Assembly (NCBI GenBank): GCA_030847615.1
Contig: JAUMIR010000005.1
Location: forward strand, 164,700,596-164,764,595
Source of the DNA: Gambelia wislizenii
Lineage: Eukaryota; Chordata; Lepidosauria; Squamata; Crotaphytidae
Direction of reading: 5' to 3'
DNA length: 64,000 nt
Positions 22,271 to 33,433 of the stretch are shown here, piece after piece (positions within the stretch are counted from its first letter, which is position 1; every line of letters starts with the position of its first letter). The notes under the pieces are model-generated. The model saw only the letters and a program-made list of their open reading frames with translations. It did no database searches and was not told the origin of the DNA. A program made the translations under genes and the position numbers.

Positions 22271-22942
22271 CAAGATTTCATTTTTGTTCAAGAAACTATC
22301 TGTTTTCAGTCTTAATAATGATCAAACCTCAAAAGGGCAATGCCACCCTCAGTTTCTTCCCCATCAGGAATAAGCTGTGTGTGACTAAAGGATTCATGAA
22401 TCAAAGATGGATAAAAAGTCGGCGGTGAGGCATTCCTATTAAAACAACAAAGACATTTTAAATCTAAATGTTTGCAAAAGCTTTGATGGTTTTTAACATG
22501 AGACTCTCACAACACAGATGTGTAAACTACAGCTGGGTTTTTCTTGCCCTTCTTAAAATTTCAGTTTACATAGTTAAGCAAGAAGGTGGGCCTGAATTTT
22601 GTATGAGAAGTAGTCCAAGGCATTTATTTTCTTCAGATGCCATTCTCATGAGCTGCATAAATGAATCACAGTACCTTGGGGGAATAAATTTGCTTGAATC
22701 TGCTCCTGATAAACTAGTCAGTCATGTGTCTAGTTACCTAGAGGTCCTGATGAGAATTTTCCCTTTTGAATAAAGAAGAAATGCTATCCACTATTGATGA
22801 ATGCTTCTGTGTGAGCATGGAGTTGTTTTTTGTTTTTGTTGTGTGTCATCAGCTTTTATTTATAGGAAGTCTATGAATGAGAGCCCTGTTATTAACAGCC
22901 CTGCTCAGCTTTTACAAGCAGAGGGCTTTGGTTTCCTTCATT
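22271..22942. other. No recognised feature
   Basis: AT-rich unique sequence between the Ngaro-like element and a MITE. Confidence 0.4.
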
Positions 22943-23624
22943 GGGCTTGTCTACATGGGACAAATAAAATGATCTCACCTTGTTTTCACAACAAGCCGTC
23001 CATAAGATGTACGGCTTGAATCTGGGTCATTATATCACCTCAGAGCTTTAATGTGGACCAAAAAGTGTTGGGATTTACTCCGAAATTGAATGGAAAATCC
23101 AGATATTCGTGTGTGTGTGTGCATGTGCATGTGCGTGCGTGTACTATGCTCCATAGCAACATCAGTGTGGGGCCAGGGAGAGAAGTTTTGACAGCTGGGT
23201 AGAAGAGGTTGGGAGGAGGCTCCCTGGGGCAGGTGATCAGCTTACCTTTCTTGCCAGGAAATTCCTCTTTTCCTGTTTTAACTTCACTTTTTAGCAGTTC
23301 TGTTGTCATCATATATATTACATGGATGTTTGGAGAAGTGTATACCATTATACCCATATTGTTAGCCAAATGCTCCTCTGCTTAATAGGATGTCCAAAGC
23401 TACTCTGGCCTGTGGGGAAAGAGGCAAAAGTGATACAGACACACCCACCATGCATATGAATGTACATTTGCATGCATGTGGGGAGGGGAAAAACTGGAGT
23501 AGCCATGGGCATGTGGCCATACATACTCTGATTTATTGGACCAGAGTGAGTTTGGAAGGGAGAACTGTGTGGACAGTGCTTCTGAACTTGCCTTGGTGCC
23601 TATGGTGATCATGTGGACAAGCCC
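22943..23624. mobile_element. MITE with GGGCTTGTCTACAT ends and ATT duplication
   Basis: Left end GGGCTTGTCTACATGGGA; right end, reversed, GGGCTTGTCCACATGATC. The flanks are ATT at 22940-22942 and 23625-23627. The 682-bp interior has no coding motif; it includes a (TG/CA)n-like tract at 23110-23140. The ends match the MITEs at 11635 and 41168. Confidence 0.7.
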
Positions 23625-23741
23625 ATTGTTGCTGTGGATCAGGGTAACCCAAAGGTAAGCTGGATTTTCTTGTCAGTGTAAATGAGCCCATAGCCTATCC
23701 ACCTGTTATATCCCCCAATTTAACAAGTATTATCAACTTTT

Positions 23742-23815
23742 CTCTTGAGTCATGTCATCTCATGATATGTCCAAAGCATGATAGACTCAGTTGGTTATGA
23801 TAGACTCATTTTTTT
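23742..23815 (-). mobile_element. Short BovB fragment
   Basis: TTGAGTCATGTCATCTCATG followed by ATATGTCCAAAGCATGATAG matches the landmarks at 11310-11350 and 35030-35070 in the two larger BovB copies. Confidence 0.55.
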
Positions 23816-24719
23816 CTTTCTTTTTATTTCATCAGAAAAAGTTTTTTTTACAGCTTTTTCTTTTCCCATTCAGCTGATTTTTACATTGTTGATATCTTGT
23901 TTCACAATGCAAACAACTATATGAATCAGTGTAATTGAATATATAAATATATAAATAATAAATCCATGTATCAATAAAATATATTTTCACTTGTTTCGAC
24001 ACCCTTTTCTACTTTGTCCAGTTTTCCAAAGAATTATACAATTAATATTAAATTTACTTTGTATACAACATTTTAACAGTACATATTTCTCATATTTTAA
24101 CTATGTATAACATTTTAACAATACATACCACGTCACCTATTTCAAAATTTTCAAAGTGGCTTCTAAAGACAGTTCAGACTTCATTTGTCAGGGTTGGTTA
24201 CAGGGATCACATAACTCCCCTATTGAAATATTTCCACTGGCTACTGGCCTATTTCTGGGCAAAACTCCAAAGTACTGCTTATAACCCAGACTATCTAAAA
24301 AACACTCCCTCCCCCATACCTTTGTCTCGTTATATGAGCTCGCCTGAGTGATCTTCCGGGGAGAGCTTTCTCTCAGTCCTACCACCATAAAAAGGATGTT
24401 TGTAAGGATGAAGAGGGCAGATTTCTCTGTGGCTTCTTGCAGGTTTTGGAACTCTCTTCAGTGGAAGGTCTGGTTAGTCCCATCTCTGCTGTCTTTCTGC
24501 CATCTGACAAATACCTTTTCATTTAGACGAGCCTTTGATTCTTAAACCTTATGCCAGAAGAGTGTTTGAAAGAGTCTGCTGTATCTTTCATCTCTTCAGT
24601 TACATTTTAAATGCATTTTAAACTGTTTTTAACCATGTATTTTAAAAATAGAATGGTTACTTGTTCTTTCAGTTTTGTAGAATATGATTTTAGCTATGGT
24701 TTTATTTTAAATGATTGTA

Positions 24720-25979
24720 CAGTCGTCCCTTCACATTTGCAGGGGTTAGGGCTGCAAGACCCCTGTGAATGTGAAAAAAACTGCAAATAAAAATTGACGC
24801 TGTCCTGGACCTTCACTTTTTCCCCAAGGGAGAAAAGGCCCAGGAGAAGGGCGATTTTAGAGGCTTCGTCTCACCCACCACCGCTCTGCTGGGTCTTTGC
24901 TCCCTTTGTGAAGAGAAGTGAAGGCCCAGGAGAGCGGCGGTGGGTGAGCCAAACTGCTAAAATTGCCCCTCTCCTGGGCCTTTGCTTTCCCCCCAAAGGG
25001 AGCAAAGGCCAAGCAGAGGCGTGATTTAAGAGGCTTTGCCTCACCGACCGCCAGTCTCCTGGGTCTTTGCTCCCTTTGCGAATTTTTGCGAAGGCCCAGG
25101 AGAGTGGTGGTAGGTGAGGCAAACCCCTAAAATTGCCGCTCACCTGGGCCTTCGTTTCCCCCCCAAAGGGAGCGAAGGCCCAGGAGAGGTGTTATTTTAG
25201 AGGCTTCGCCTCATCCACCGCTGCTCTCCTGTGTCTTTGCTTCCTTTGCAAAGGAAAGGGAAGGCCCAAGAGAGTGGCAACAGGTGAGGCAAACCGCTAA
25301 AATCGCTCTCTTAGGCCTTGGCTTCCCTCCCAAAATGAGCAAAGGACAAGGACAGGGGTGATTCTAGAGTCTTTTCCCCTGCCGCTCTCCTGGGTCTTTG
25401 CTCCCTTTTCAAAGGGAAGCAAAGGCCTTGGAGAGTGGCGGCACGTGAGGCAAACCCCTAAAATCGCTGCTTTCCTGGGCCTTCACTTCCCCCCCAAAGG
25501 GAGTGAAGGCACAGGAGAGGGGCAATCTTAGAGGCTTCGCCTCACCTGCCACAACTCTCTTAGGTCTTTGCTCCGTTTGCGAAGGGAAGCAAAGGCCCAG
25601 GAGAGCAGTAGTGGGTGAGGCAAACCGCTAAAATCGCCACTCTCCTGGGCCTTCACTTCTCCCCCAAAGGCTCAGGAGAAGGGAAATTTTAGAGGTTTTA
25701 GAGGCATCACTCCTTAGATAGCTGGAGTTCCCTGGGCCCCAGACCTCCCTCTCCCCGCTTCCACTGCCTCTTCTTCTTCCTCCTCTTCCCCCTCCTCCCC
25801 GTTGGGACCACAGCAGCACCGCCAATTTTTCCGATTGGAAGAGCCAACCAAGGTGGCTGCTGCTGCTCCTCTTACAGCACCCTCATTGCTGCAGTCCCCA
25901 GGGAGGGTGAAGAGAGTGAGGAAAACCGTGAATACTTAAAACCACGAAAGTCAAAACCGCGAATGTGAAGGGATGGCTG
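24720..25979. mobile_element. Array-filled pogo/Tigger-like MITE, 1260 bp, TA duplication
   Basis: The ends CAGTCGTCCCTTCACATTTG and (reverse) CAGCCATCCCTTCACATTCG match the 230-bp MITE family and are flanked by TA (24718-24719, 25980-25981). The pre-insertion site GATTGTACAGTAATTC in the host LINE can be read directly. The middle is a GC-rich tandem array of palindromic units in place of the usual short AT-rich interior. Proline/arginine-rich open frames inside are composition artefacts. Confidence 0.85.
24790..25715. repeat. Tandem array of ~165-bp palindromic units
   Basis: A marker of the form AGGAGAGGGGCGATTTTAGA recurs near 24840, 25010, 25180, 25345, 25510 and 25670, giving a period of 160-171 bp. 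Each unit has two arms that are reverse complements: CTCACC...CTCTCCTGGGCCTTTGCT on one side and its complement on the other. For example 25143-25154 (CCTGGGCCTTCG) pairs exactly with 25173-25184. Confidence 0.85.
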
Positions 25980-26040
25980 TACAGTAATTCAGTTTGGATA
26001 TCATATCAGGAGAAAGGTGTGTTATAAATTAAACAACAAC

Positions 26041-26405
26041 AACTTGAGACACATATCTTTTAAAGGAATTTCCTTTTATTTCCATCACTTTGTTACCCTG
26101 CAAAAATCTTTGAGGAGCATCTTAGACCTCTGCAGATCTCCTGGAAGTTTCTTATTGCCCCTATTTCTTATTTCTTGGGGAAAATATTTCTCCCTCTCCC
26201 TGTTTGCTAGCAGGACAATTGGTTTATCTAGCTACCTCTCCTAAAGGCAATTTTGCATAATCGAGACTCACTTGTTACACGAATGTGTGGGGTCTGTGGG
26301 GACCCACTTGTGACACTCAAATTACAATATTAAATTGGGGGATTTTGATTAGCTCAAAGGTAGGCTGGGTAAGTTGCAGGACCTCTGCACCTGTGGATAC
26401 CAGTA
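26041..26405. other. No recognised feature
   Basis: Unique sequence between two MITEs. Confidence 0.4.
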
Positions 26406-26659
26406 TAGTAGGAACCCCATATCTGTGGAACCAATATCCACAGTTTCAGTTATCCTCAGGACACAAAACAGCACACCTATCATAGAGTCTTCCTAGAAAA
26501 TGCCTAGAGAGACATCTCTCTAGATGTTTTTTTGGTCCTCCAAGGCAACTCTGTGTTTTTTTAAAGCAGAAGTCTCATTATTTTCATAATGTTATCCATT
26601 TTTTTTGTATCTGTGGGGGCCCCTGGAACCAATTCCCCATGGACACAGGGTTCCTACTG
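26406..26659. mobile_element. TA-flanked MITE, 254 bp, with AGTAGGAACCC ends
   Basis: The left end TAGTAGGAACCCC and the right end (reverse) CAGTAGGAACCCT are inverted repeats next to TA (26404-26405 and 26660-26661). Near the left end CCATATCTGTGGAACC resembles mammalian Tigger-type ends. The interior CTAGAAAATGCCTAGAGA is also present at 27926 in a related degenerate copy. Confidence 0.8.
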
Positions 26660-27787
26660 TACTCACTGGATAGACTCTGAGCTTAAAGTAATAAAATGTT
26701 TTTTACTGGAAGATAAACATGGAAGCATTAACACATGCACTCATGCTCACAAGAGACCACACAAGGCTAATGAAGAATCAGGGCAGAAAGATCTGGATAG
26801 AGGAATAGATTCAGGGAAGTGTGGGTGATATTTACCAGCCCCGAAGAGCAGAGATTGATGCAGCAAAGAAGACTCAGGAGTAAACCTGAAGGTGACAAGC
26901 AAGCCAGTAGAATAACGGTGTCAGAAAAACTATGTGCACTTGTTTGGGACGAATAGTTATACCCAATTTCACATCCTGAAGGGGTATTTGAGTGTAAAAC
27001 AATAATTAGATGAATTTCCCACAGTTAAACAAAGGAAACTCCAAGTTCATTAATTGCCGCTAATGGCTGAGATATTAAGGTAGATGGGTTTATGGCAGGC
27101 TTCTTATTGTGGGAGAGGAAAGGTGCGAGGAAAGACATTTGCGGGGATGTGTGGGGATAATAGGTGTTCCGGTCACTGTTTTGTAGTCTGACTCACTGCC
27201 AGGAGTGCTCAAGAGGGGATTAACACATCCCACCTTGATGACTTTTGTCTTAAGGGGGTATGCTTAATTCTCTCTTGGGTGTGTTTGTTGGGAATTTCCA
27301 AGAGACTTCTTCATTCTGTCCTGGGTGACCTTCACTTGAACCCATTTTGATTTGCCCTGGTCTACATAGACCTCGTGAGAATGTCCAATACTGGCAAATA
27401 TAAATTATTAGAGGGAGTGTAAGGCCAGGTAAGACCATGGAAAACAGTAAAGAGCAACTGCCACGCTTTAGTAAATTGGAAGATTTTGGTCCTCCTTCAT
27501 TAGCGGTTGTAACTATAAATAGGTTTCCAAAGGTCAAAGCATCTTCTAAAGCAAAGGCAGTCCCCGTCCGTCCCCCCCCCCCGATTCACAACAGGGATAG
27601 CAGTGGTTAAGGACATTCATAAGGACGTTCATAGAGTGGTGCTCACTCAACTACATCTGTTTCCTTTGAAATTCCTCCACCTTGCCTTTGCATTCCTCCC
27701 TCCTCCAGTGAAAATGAATCAGTCATGAGGAAGGTCTGGGATACTTCTATATGAACAGAACAGCATTTGCATTGGAAGTTAAATAAA
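26660..27787. other. No recognised feature
   Basis: Unique sequence with a poly-C run at about 27570-27583; no gene seen. Confidence 0.4.
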
Positions 27788-27992
27788 GATTCCCCTCCCC
27801 CATATCCATGGGGGATATATTCCTAGAATTACCATGGATATGTGAAAACATGGATAGTAGCAAACCCTACTGAAATGAATGGGCTTCTAGTCCAAATACC
27901 ATAGAACTGCACTGGAGAACCTAGAAAATGCCTAGAGATGACATCTTTTTTTGGGACATGAATAAGTGAAACCATGGATACCTGTCCCATTG
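27788..27992. mobile_element. Degenerate Tigger-like MITE
   Basis: CCCCCATATCCATGGGGGAT at the left, CTAGAAAATGCCTAGAGATG inside, and CCATGGATACCTG at the right match the copy at 26406-26659 and the general family pattern. No target duplication is left. Confidence 0.6.
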
Positions 27993-28847
27993 TCAGGTCA
28001 CTGGTGCTTTAAAGCATGGGTTATGTAGTTGAGTTAGCATTAGTAGGCCTCTTGCCATCTGCACCAGTGTCCTGACATGAGTGGAGCATGATGGGAGGAG
28101 ATTTGGTATGTGCTGGGAGAAGGCTGCCTCAAGGTCATATTTCTGTGAAAATGTAAGGAGGCTTGCATTGTGTAGATAACAGCAATTAACCAGGTGCTGC
28201 TAGAGAAAAACAAAACTTGCATTTTGTATTAACAAGGGGTTTGGGTGCCAAGCCTCTCAGAGTCGTGTTTGCCGTGTTACTGGTCACAGCTAAGTCCTGA
28301 CAAAGCTGATGTTCCTGAAAGCTTGTGTCCTGTGAGTAGCTGTTGCCAGAGTTCATCACACCCATGGATACTGGGGTCGACCTGTATTGTTTTGATGCCA
28401 TTGTATGTTTTTGAGATAAAGCTTCAAAAATAAAAGAAAAGAATAATTTGTCTTACCTGTTTTTCATTCTGTCTAAATGCATCTGATCTAGATTCAAGGT
28501 GCAAGAGAGAAAAAAGTACAGATGCCCACATTTGTTGGGAATATAGCCATTAAAGCAATACTAGATGGACATTATGCAGGGTATTAAATTCATAACAGGC
28601 TCTGAGATACTGTTGACTGTTGCAATAGTCCATTTGATCTATGTAAGAAGGCGAGTGAAAACAAATCCCGTGCATAGGGTGATGGTTAGCCAGATGTTAA
28701 CTACATCAGGGATACTTCTAGCAAAAAACAGCAACAACAAAAATCAAAAACAACAAAATCAATCGACCAATTATATTCTGTTTGTTAGACTTTGGAAAAG
28801 GAAAGTTTAGGGCATCATGCTTAAGGACTAAATTACAGGTTTGTTTT
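27993..28847. other. No recognised feature
   Basis: Mixed sequence. The end of another MITE may lie at 28365-28390 (CCATGGATACTGGGGTCGAC then CTGTA), but its other end was not found. Confidence 0.35.
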
Positions 28848-28950
28848 CAATTATTTATATATTGCATTTATAGCCCAACTTTTTACTGAAACTAGCACTG
28901 AATACAACTGGCAACACTAAAAAACAAACAACCAAACAAACAACCCTGAG
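28848..28950 (-). mobile_element. Possible LINE tail, minus strand
   Basis: TTATTTATATATTGCATTTATAG followed by sequence ending in CAAA repeats has the general form of a LINE 3' UTR read backwards, like the segment at 8765-8900. Support is weak. Confidence 0.3.
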
Positions 28951-29019
28951 CAATAAAACTATTGCAATCATCAGTAAAAGAAAGTTAGAGGATTAAACCA
29001 TGAATGTAAATAATCAATA

Positions 29020-29251
29020 CAGTGGCTCCTTGATAATCTGCTGGGGTTTGGTTCCAAGACCCCCCCATGGATACCAAAATCTGTGGATGCTCAAGTCCAA
29101 TTATATACAGTGGCATAGTAAAATGGTGTTCCTTATATAAAATGGAAAAATCATGGTTTGTTTTTTGGAATATATATTTTTGGGGAATATTTGCAAGCCG
29201 TGGATGGTGGAATCCTTGGATACAGAATCTGTGGATATGGAGGGCTGACTG
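29020..29251. mobile_element. Pogo/Tigger-like MITE, 232 bp, TA duplication
   Basis: Left end CAGTGGCTCCTTGATAATCT, right end reversed CAGTCAGCCCTCCATATCCA, with TA at 29018-29019 and 29252-29253. Inside, GGTTTGGTTCCAAGACCCCC and GGATACCAAAATCTGTGG are very close to mammalian MER2/Tigger-type sequence. Same length class as the copies at 6913 and 61599. Confidence 0.85.
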
Positions 29252-29253
29252 TA

Positions 29254-30654
29254 ATAAAGAATAATAATGGGTTGATCAATTATAAATGGTGTGTTAATTT
29301 AAAACAATTACAAACAGTTATTGGAAGAAAATAGCCAATTAACAGGCTTTTTTTTGTAAAAAAAAATGCCCCATTCATTAGAAATCTGGAAAATTTACAG
29401 CTTTGGTTATTCTGAATATGTGTAAACTAGTTTTCTCAATGTACTTGGGTTGTAAGAATTCAGAATTGCTGTTGCCTACTACATCTTATAATTTGTATTT
29501 TTTTGTGTGTAAAAACTAGGTGCCTGTTGGAGTTTAACACAGTTGGAAGGCATCCAGTAAGGAGGGATGGCTGCATTAAGATATATTTTTATACTGTTTG
29601 TGCTCCAGATGATAACAGACAACTTGAAGACCCTCAGTTGTTCAAGGGTGATTTTATTTTTAGTTTGCTTCATTTTCAGATTGACCCCTGTGATTGTTTC
29701 TTTTGTTAGAGTATTAATGATCAAAAAGTGAGGAAGCTTAAGAAATATATGGTATTTTAGTACTTTCTTACATGATGCTACTTATGAATAGGGAAGAGTT
29801 TCAACAAAGCTACCCAGCTTTTTAAAGAGATTTTGCCTTTAATTTTTTTTAAACAGAACTAAATGAAGATACAAATCCAGCAGATTAGCCTAATGTATGC
29901 TTAACATATTTGATCATTAGGTAGAGCATTGAGTTTCAGATATTTACAAGATCACATTTCAATGCTTTTACATTTGTGTGTGTGTGCTGAGAAAGAGGGA
30001 ATTAATGAAACATCTTCTTTGTGTTAATGCAATAGCTTCTTGTGAAGTTTCATAGTAAGCTCTGTGGTTCATAATAATCATCCAATAGCTGTATATATTT
30101 GACCTTTAAAAAAATAAAATAAAAGCTATGTTTTCAGGAAAATGTCTTCGTATTCTCTAGTCATTAAGACAAAAGATTCTTTTCCATTTTTGCAGCATTA
30201 TAAGAGCAGTATTTGCATTGATATCAGCTACTTGGTTTTGGTATATACATTTTAAAACTTAAGTGTGGTAACTATTTTCTGAAATGTGCCTTGCAGAAGA
30301 GGCACATTAATTTGAAAGAATATGAAAACCTTGGTCAAAGCATGGATATGACTTAAGTAGACCCGCTTTAGGAATACTTGGAACACTCCAAAATCTGAAG
30401 TGACTCAGGTCTGAGAGAAGATGTTCTGGCACCCAGAACTGTCAGAAGGAGAATTTATTTTTTAAAGTACTAATTTCTTAAATTCTTGTATGTCTAGTAA
30501 GTTCTTCATAAACTAGGGGAAGAGGAGGAATGGAGGCAAAATAAGGTGCGGAGGCATAGTTCTGTTATTTATAGTTTTAGCTTCCAATCAAGGAATGACT
30601 TTACCTAGGGGAGTTCTTTTTACTTCCAGCCACAGTGCTTTAGGGAGGGATATA
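29254..30654. other. Unique AT-rich sequence
   Basis: No gene or bounded repeat seen in 1.4 kb. Confidence 0.45.
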
Positions 30655-30897
30655 GGAGGAACAAGCCAGTGTGGTGAAGTGGTTTGAGCACTGGACTAGG
30701 AAAGAATTAGAACCCCCATTCAGCCATAGAAATCAACTGGCTGACCTTCAGCAAATCACACTCTCTCAGCTTCAGAGGAAGGGAAAAGCCAACTCCCTCT
30801 GAACAAATCCTGCCAAGAAAACCCCATGATAGGTTTGCCTTAGGGTTGCCATAAGTCAGAAATGACTTGAAGGCACACAACAATAACAATAGGAAGA
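30655..30897 (+). mobile_element. tRNA-headed SINE with BovB-type tail (Sauria type)
   Basis: The head has an A-box-like AGTGTGGTGAAGTGGTTTGA and a tRNA-like frame. It is followed by CTGACCTTCAGCAAATCACA, the conserved core CTGAACAAATCCTGCCAAGA, and the tail CCATAAGTCAGAAATGACTT then GAAGGCACACAACAA. Core and tail are the signature of lizard Sauria SINEs, which are mobilised by BovB. It appears full length. Confidence 0.85.
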
Positions 30898-30933
30898 ACA
30901 CATCAGAAGCTGATATAATCTTTGTTGCTTGTG

Positions 30934-31390
30934 AAGTCGAAGGCTTTCACGGCTGGCATCCATAGATTTTCCTTGGTTTTCTTCTGGTCTGTGGGGCCAT
31001 GTTCTGGAAGAGTTTTACTTCTGATGTTTCACCTGCATCTGTGGCTGGCATCTTCAGAGAATGGTTGGGTAGGAGTGTGTGTGGAGTTTATATATTGTGA
31101 GCCCCTGTTGGGGAGTATATGTAAATTTGTGTGTTTGAATGGTTAGTTTCTGGGTATAGAACTGCAAGGAGGATTAGTGTCTGTTTGGCTAATGGTTGGT
31201 TGATAGCCCATTATCTTTTGGAGATCCACCTGTCCCTGGGTGGAATTCCTTTATAAGTGTTGGGGTGTCCAGGCTGGTTTATACCATGTTCTGCTACTGC
31301 TGATTTTTCTGGCTGGCCCTGTCTGCAGTGTCTCTCATGTTCCTTGATTTGTGTTTGCACACTGCGTTTAGTGGTCCCTATGTAAGCCAC
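30934..31390 (-). repeat. Inverted left arm of the Penelope element
   Basis: Reads as the complement of 31578-32165, for example TTAGTGGTCCCTATGTAA at its inner end pairs with 31578-31595. About 150 bp present in the right arm (roughly 31700-31880) are missing here. The two arms could form a long hairpin in RNA. Confidence 0.85.
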
Positions 31391-31442
31391 CCAAAAGGAA
31401 AGTATTTTTTACCATACATCAAAGGAGTCACAGACAGAACTG

Positions 31443-31916
31443 ATGAGGAAACACAACCTCCAATCAATCTACAGACCAACCAAGAAAATCCAAGAAATGC
31501 TACACTTAGCGAAGGACAAAAAAGACCCTCTCACAGCTGCAGGAGTTTACTGCATACCATGCAACTGTGGACAAGTTTACATAGGGACCACTAAATGCAG
31601 TGTGCAAACAGGAATCAAGGAACATGAGAGACACTGCAGACTGGGACAGCCAGAAAAATCAGCAGTAGCAGAAGATGGTATAAACCAGCCTGGACACAAA
31701 ATGTTATTTAAAAACACAGAAATTCTGGACCAGGCCAACAACTATCATGTCAAGATGCACAGAGAAGCTACTGAAATCCACAAACACCTGGACAACTTCA
31801 ACAGGAAAGAAGAAACCCTAAAAGTAAACAAAATCTGGCTCCCAGTTTTGAAAAACAACAGAATAAAAACTTACAAAGGAATTCCAAAGAGGGACAGGTG
31901 GATCTCCAGCAGATAA
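31443..31916 (+). pseudogene. Penelope GIY-YIG endonuclease domain fragment
   Basis: The 157-codon open frame has the GIY-YIG core at residues 34-60: GVYCIPCNCGQVYIGTT, with the GVY...YIG pair, then the conserved QTGIKEHERHCR containing the catalytic-type arginine and the CXC finger before it. Further on are SAVAEDGINQPGH and a basic tail. In Penelope this domain nicks the target DNA to prime reverse transcription. The upstream RT domain that should precede it is replaced by the inverted left arm, so the frame is an isolated domain. It has no stop, suggesting a fairly young copy. Confidence 0.85.
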
Positions 31917-32309
31917 TGGCCCATCAACCAACCATTAGCCAAACAGACATTAATCCTCCTTGCAGTTTTATACCCAGAAACTAACCATACAAACACACAA
32001 ATTTACATGTACCCCCCAACAGGGGTTCACAAATATATAAGCTCCACCCACACTTCTACCCAACCATTCTCTGAAGATGTAAGCCACAGATGCAGGCAAA
32101 ATGTCAGAAGTAAACTCTTCTAGAACACAGCCCCACAGCCCAGAAAAACCTCAAGGAAAATCTATAATTTCTGTTGCTGTTTGTGACTATGTGTCTGGCA
32201 GAAACAACAGTGTTCAGGATCTCTTTGTTCCATCACCATCACAACTTGGAAGAAGGAGTCTGTATCAGTATCCTAAATCTAACTCTGCTCTCTGCCCTCT
32301 ACATTTGTT

Positions 32310-32404
32310 GGGGCTGCTTTGATCATGATTTCCTGCGTTGCGGGGGGTTGGACTGGATGGCCCTTGTGGGCTCTTCCAACTCTGCAATTCTATGATTCTG
32401 TGAT
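32310..32404 (+). mobile_element. CR1 3' end fragment, plus strand
   Basis: GGGTTGGACTGGATGGCCCT, CTCTTCCAACTCTGCAATTC and the terminal TTCTATGATTCTGTGATT repeat are the conserved last ~90 bases of CR1 LINEs. Strongly 5' truncated, as is usual for CR1. Confidence 0.8.
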
Positions 32405-33433
32405 TTCCATCTTCCTTGGAATCATGTTTGGTGAGCAAGAGAGCAGTTTCAAGACAGCCTTAGAGATATCCTAGTCTGAGCATTTTACTAGCAGTAGAGC
32501 CTCTTTGGATGTTCTCATTCTAGTCAATGGTGATGGCAAGTGAGGGTTCAAAAATGAGTTGTGCTTTTCAAGTAAAGTTGTGTTAGTGCAAATCTCAAAG
32601 CTGAGGTGACACACTATCTGAACTAATTGAGATAGGTTATTTTACTTTTTCTCTGACCAAAAATATGGAGAAAGACCGATAACAACTTACTGCTCCAGTA
32701 AAATAAAATAAATGTGTATGCATGGATGTGCATTGAACTGAGAGGGTTCAAGGGATCTTCTCTCCTTCCATACCAGTTTATGTGCTTAGGTATCTCTGAT
32801 ACTGTGAAAGCTGAGATTAAATTTAGAACACTTTCCCCCATGCTGTGTTTATTTTCCCTCCTTTGGATGGAAGAAGGTATTATTCAGTACATTTTGAAGT
32901 GTTGCTTAAAAGAATATGGCCAAATGCAGTGCTGAAATGCTCTAATGTGAAGTTCAAAGGCAGTAACGTAAGAATGACATAAGTGTTTCTGTGTTTGTGT
33001 GGGATGGATTATAAACAAGAAACAATTTTGAGGGCTTGCTGTTTTGAAGGACTAAAATTGGTGTGGCTCATAAAAGCTTCCTATTCCTATTGTTCATTCC
33101 TTCTTCTGCTGCTGGTGTCACATGCTCTGCTGCTATTCTTTTCTACTCCAATAAGTATTCCTGAGTGCTGTGTATTGGCTAATTACATTTAGAAAACTTT
33201 TTTTTTTTTTTTTTTTGGAAACAGCATGTCAAACAAATTCAGATCTGACAATTCCATAATATAGTAAATCAGGCAGAAAATAATGTTGGGCCTGTATATT
33301 TTCTTTGTGTGTTTACCTTATCTCCTATGATCCTGATCTAAATTCAGACTTCAAACCAATGTCCATTGCTGCTTTTGAAATGCCAGCTTTCCTAACCAGA
33401 ACTCGGATTGTAAACAATTTTAGTTGGTTTACT
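32405..33433. other. No recognised feature
   Basis: AT-rich unique sequence with a poly-T run at 33200-33217. Confidence 0.4.

Larger units (their letters stand above)
24186..26040 (+). mobile_element. L2-like LINE 3' part, interrupted by an array-filled MITE
   Basis: The left part encodes RDHITPLLKYFHWLL, the conserved segment near the end of L2-type RT proteins, then a degenerate C-terminal region to about 24545 and a 3' UTR. The UTR is cut at 24719 by a MITE and resumes at 25980 with CAGTAATTCAGTTTGG, TATCAGGAGAAAGG and a (CAA)n tail. The RT frame has several stops. Only the end of the protein is present, as expected for a 5'-truncated copy. Confidence 0.7.
30934..32165 (+). mobile_element. 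Penelope-like element, head-to-head arrangement
   Basis: The right part (31395-32165, plus strand) encodes a GIY-YIG endonuclease domain and a 3' terminal region. The left part (30934-31390) is the reverse complement of the right part, with an internal deletion. Inverted partial copies in front are typical of Penelope elements. The flanks AATCTTTGTTGCTTGTG (30917-30933) and AATTTCTGTTGCTGTTTGTG (32166-32185) are similar and may be a decayed target duplication. The RT domain is missing. Confidence 0.85.

Noticed and set aside
31443..31916. Host GIY-YIG nuclease gene
   Set aside because: The domain matches the Penelope type, and the surrounding inverted arms and a paralogous foldback in BovB show it is a transposable element.
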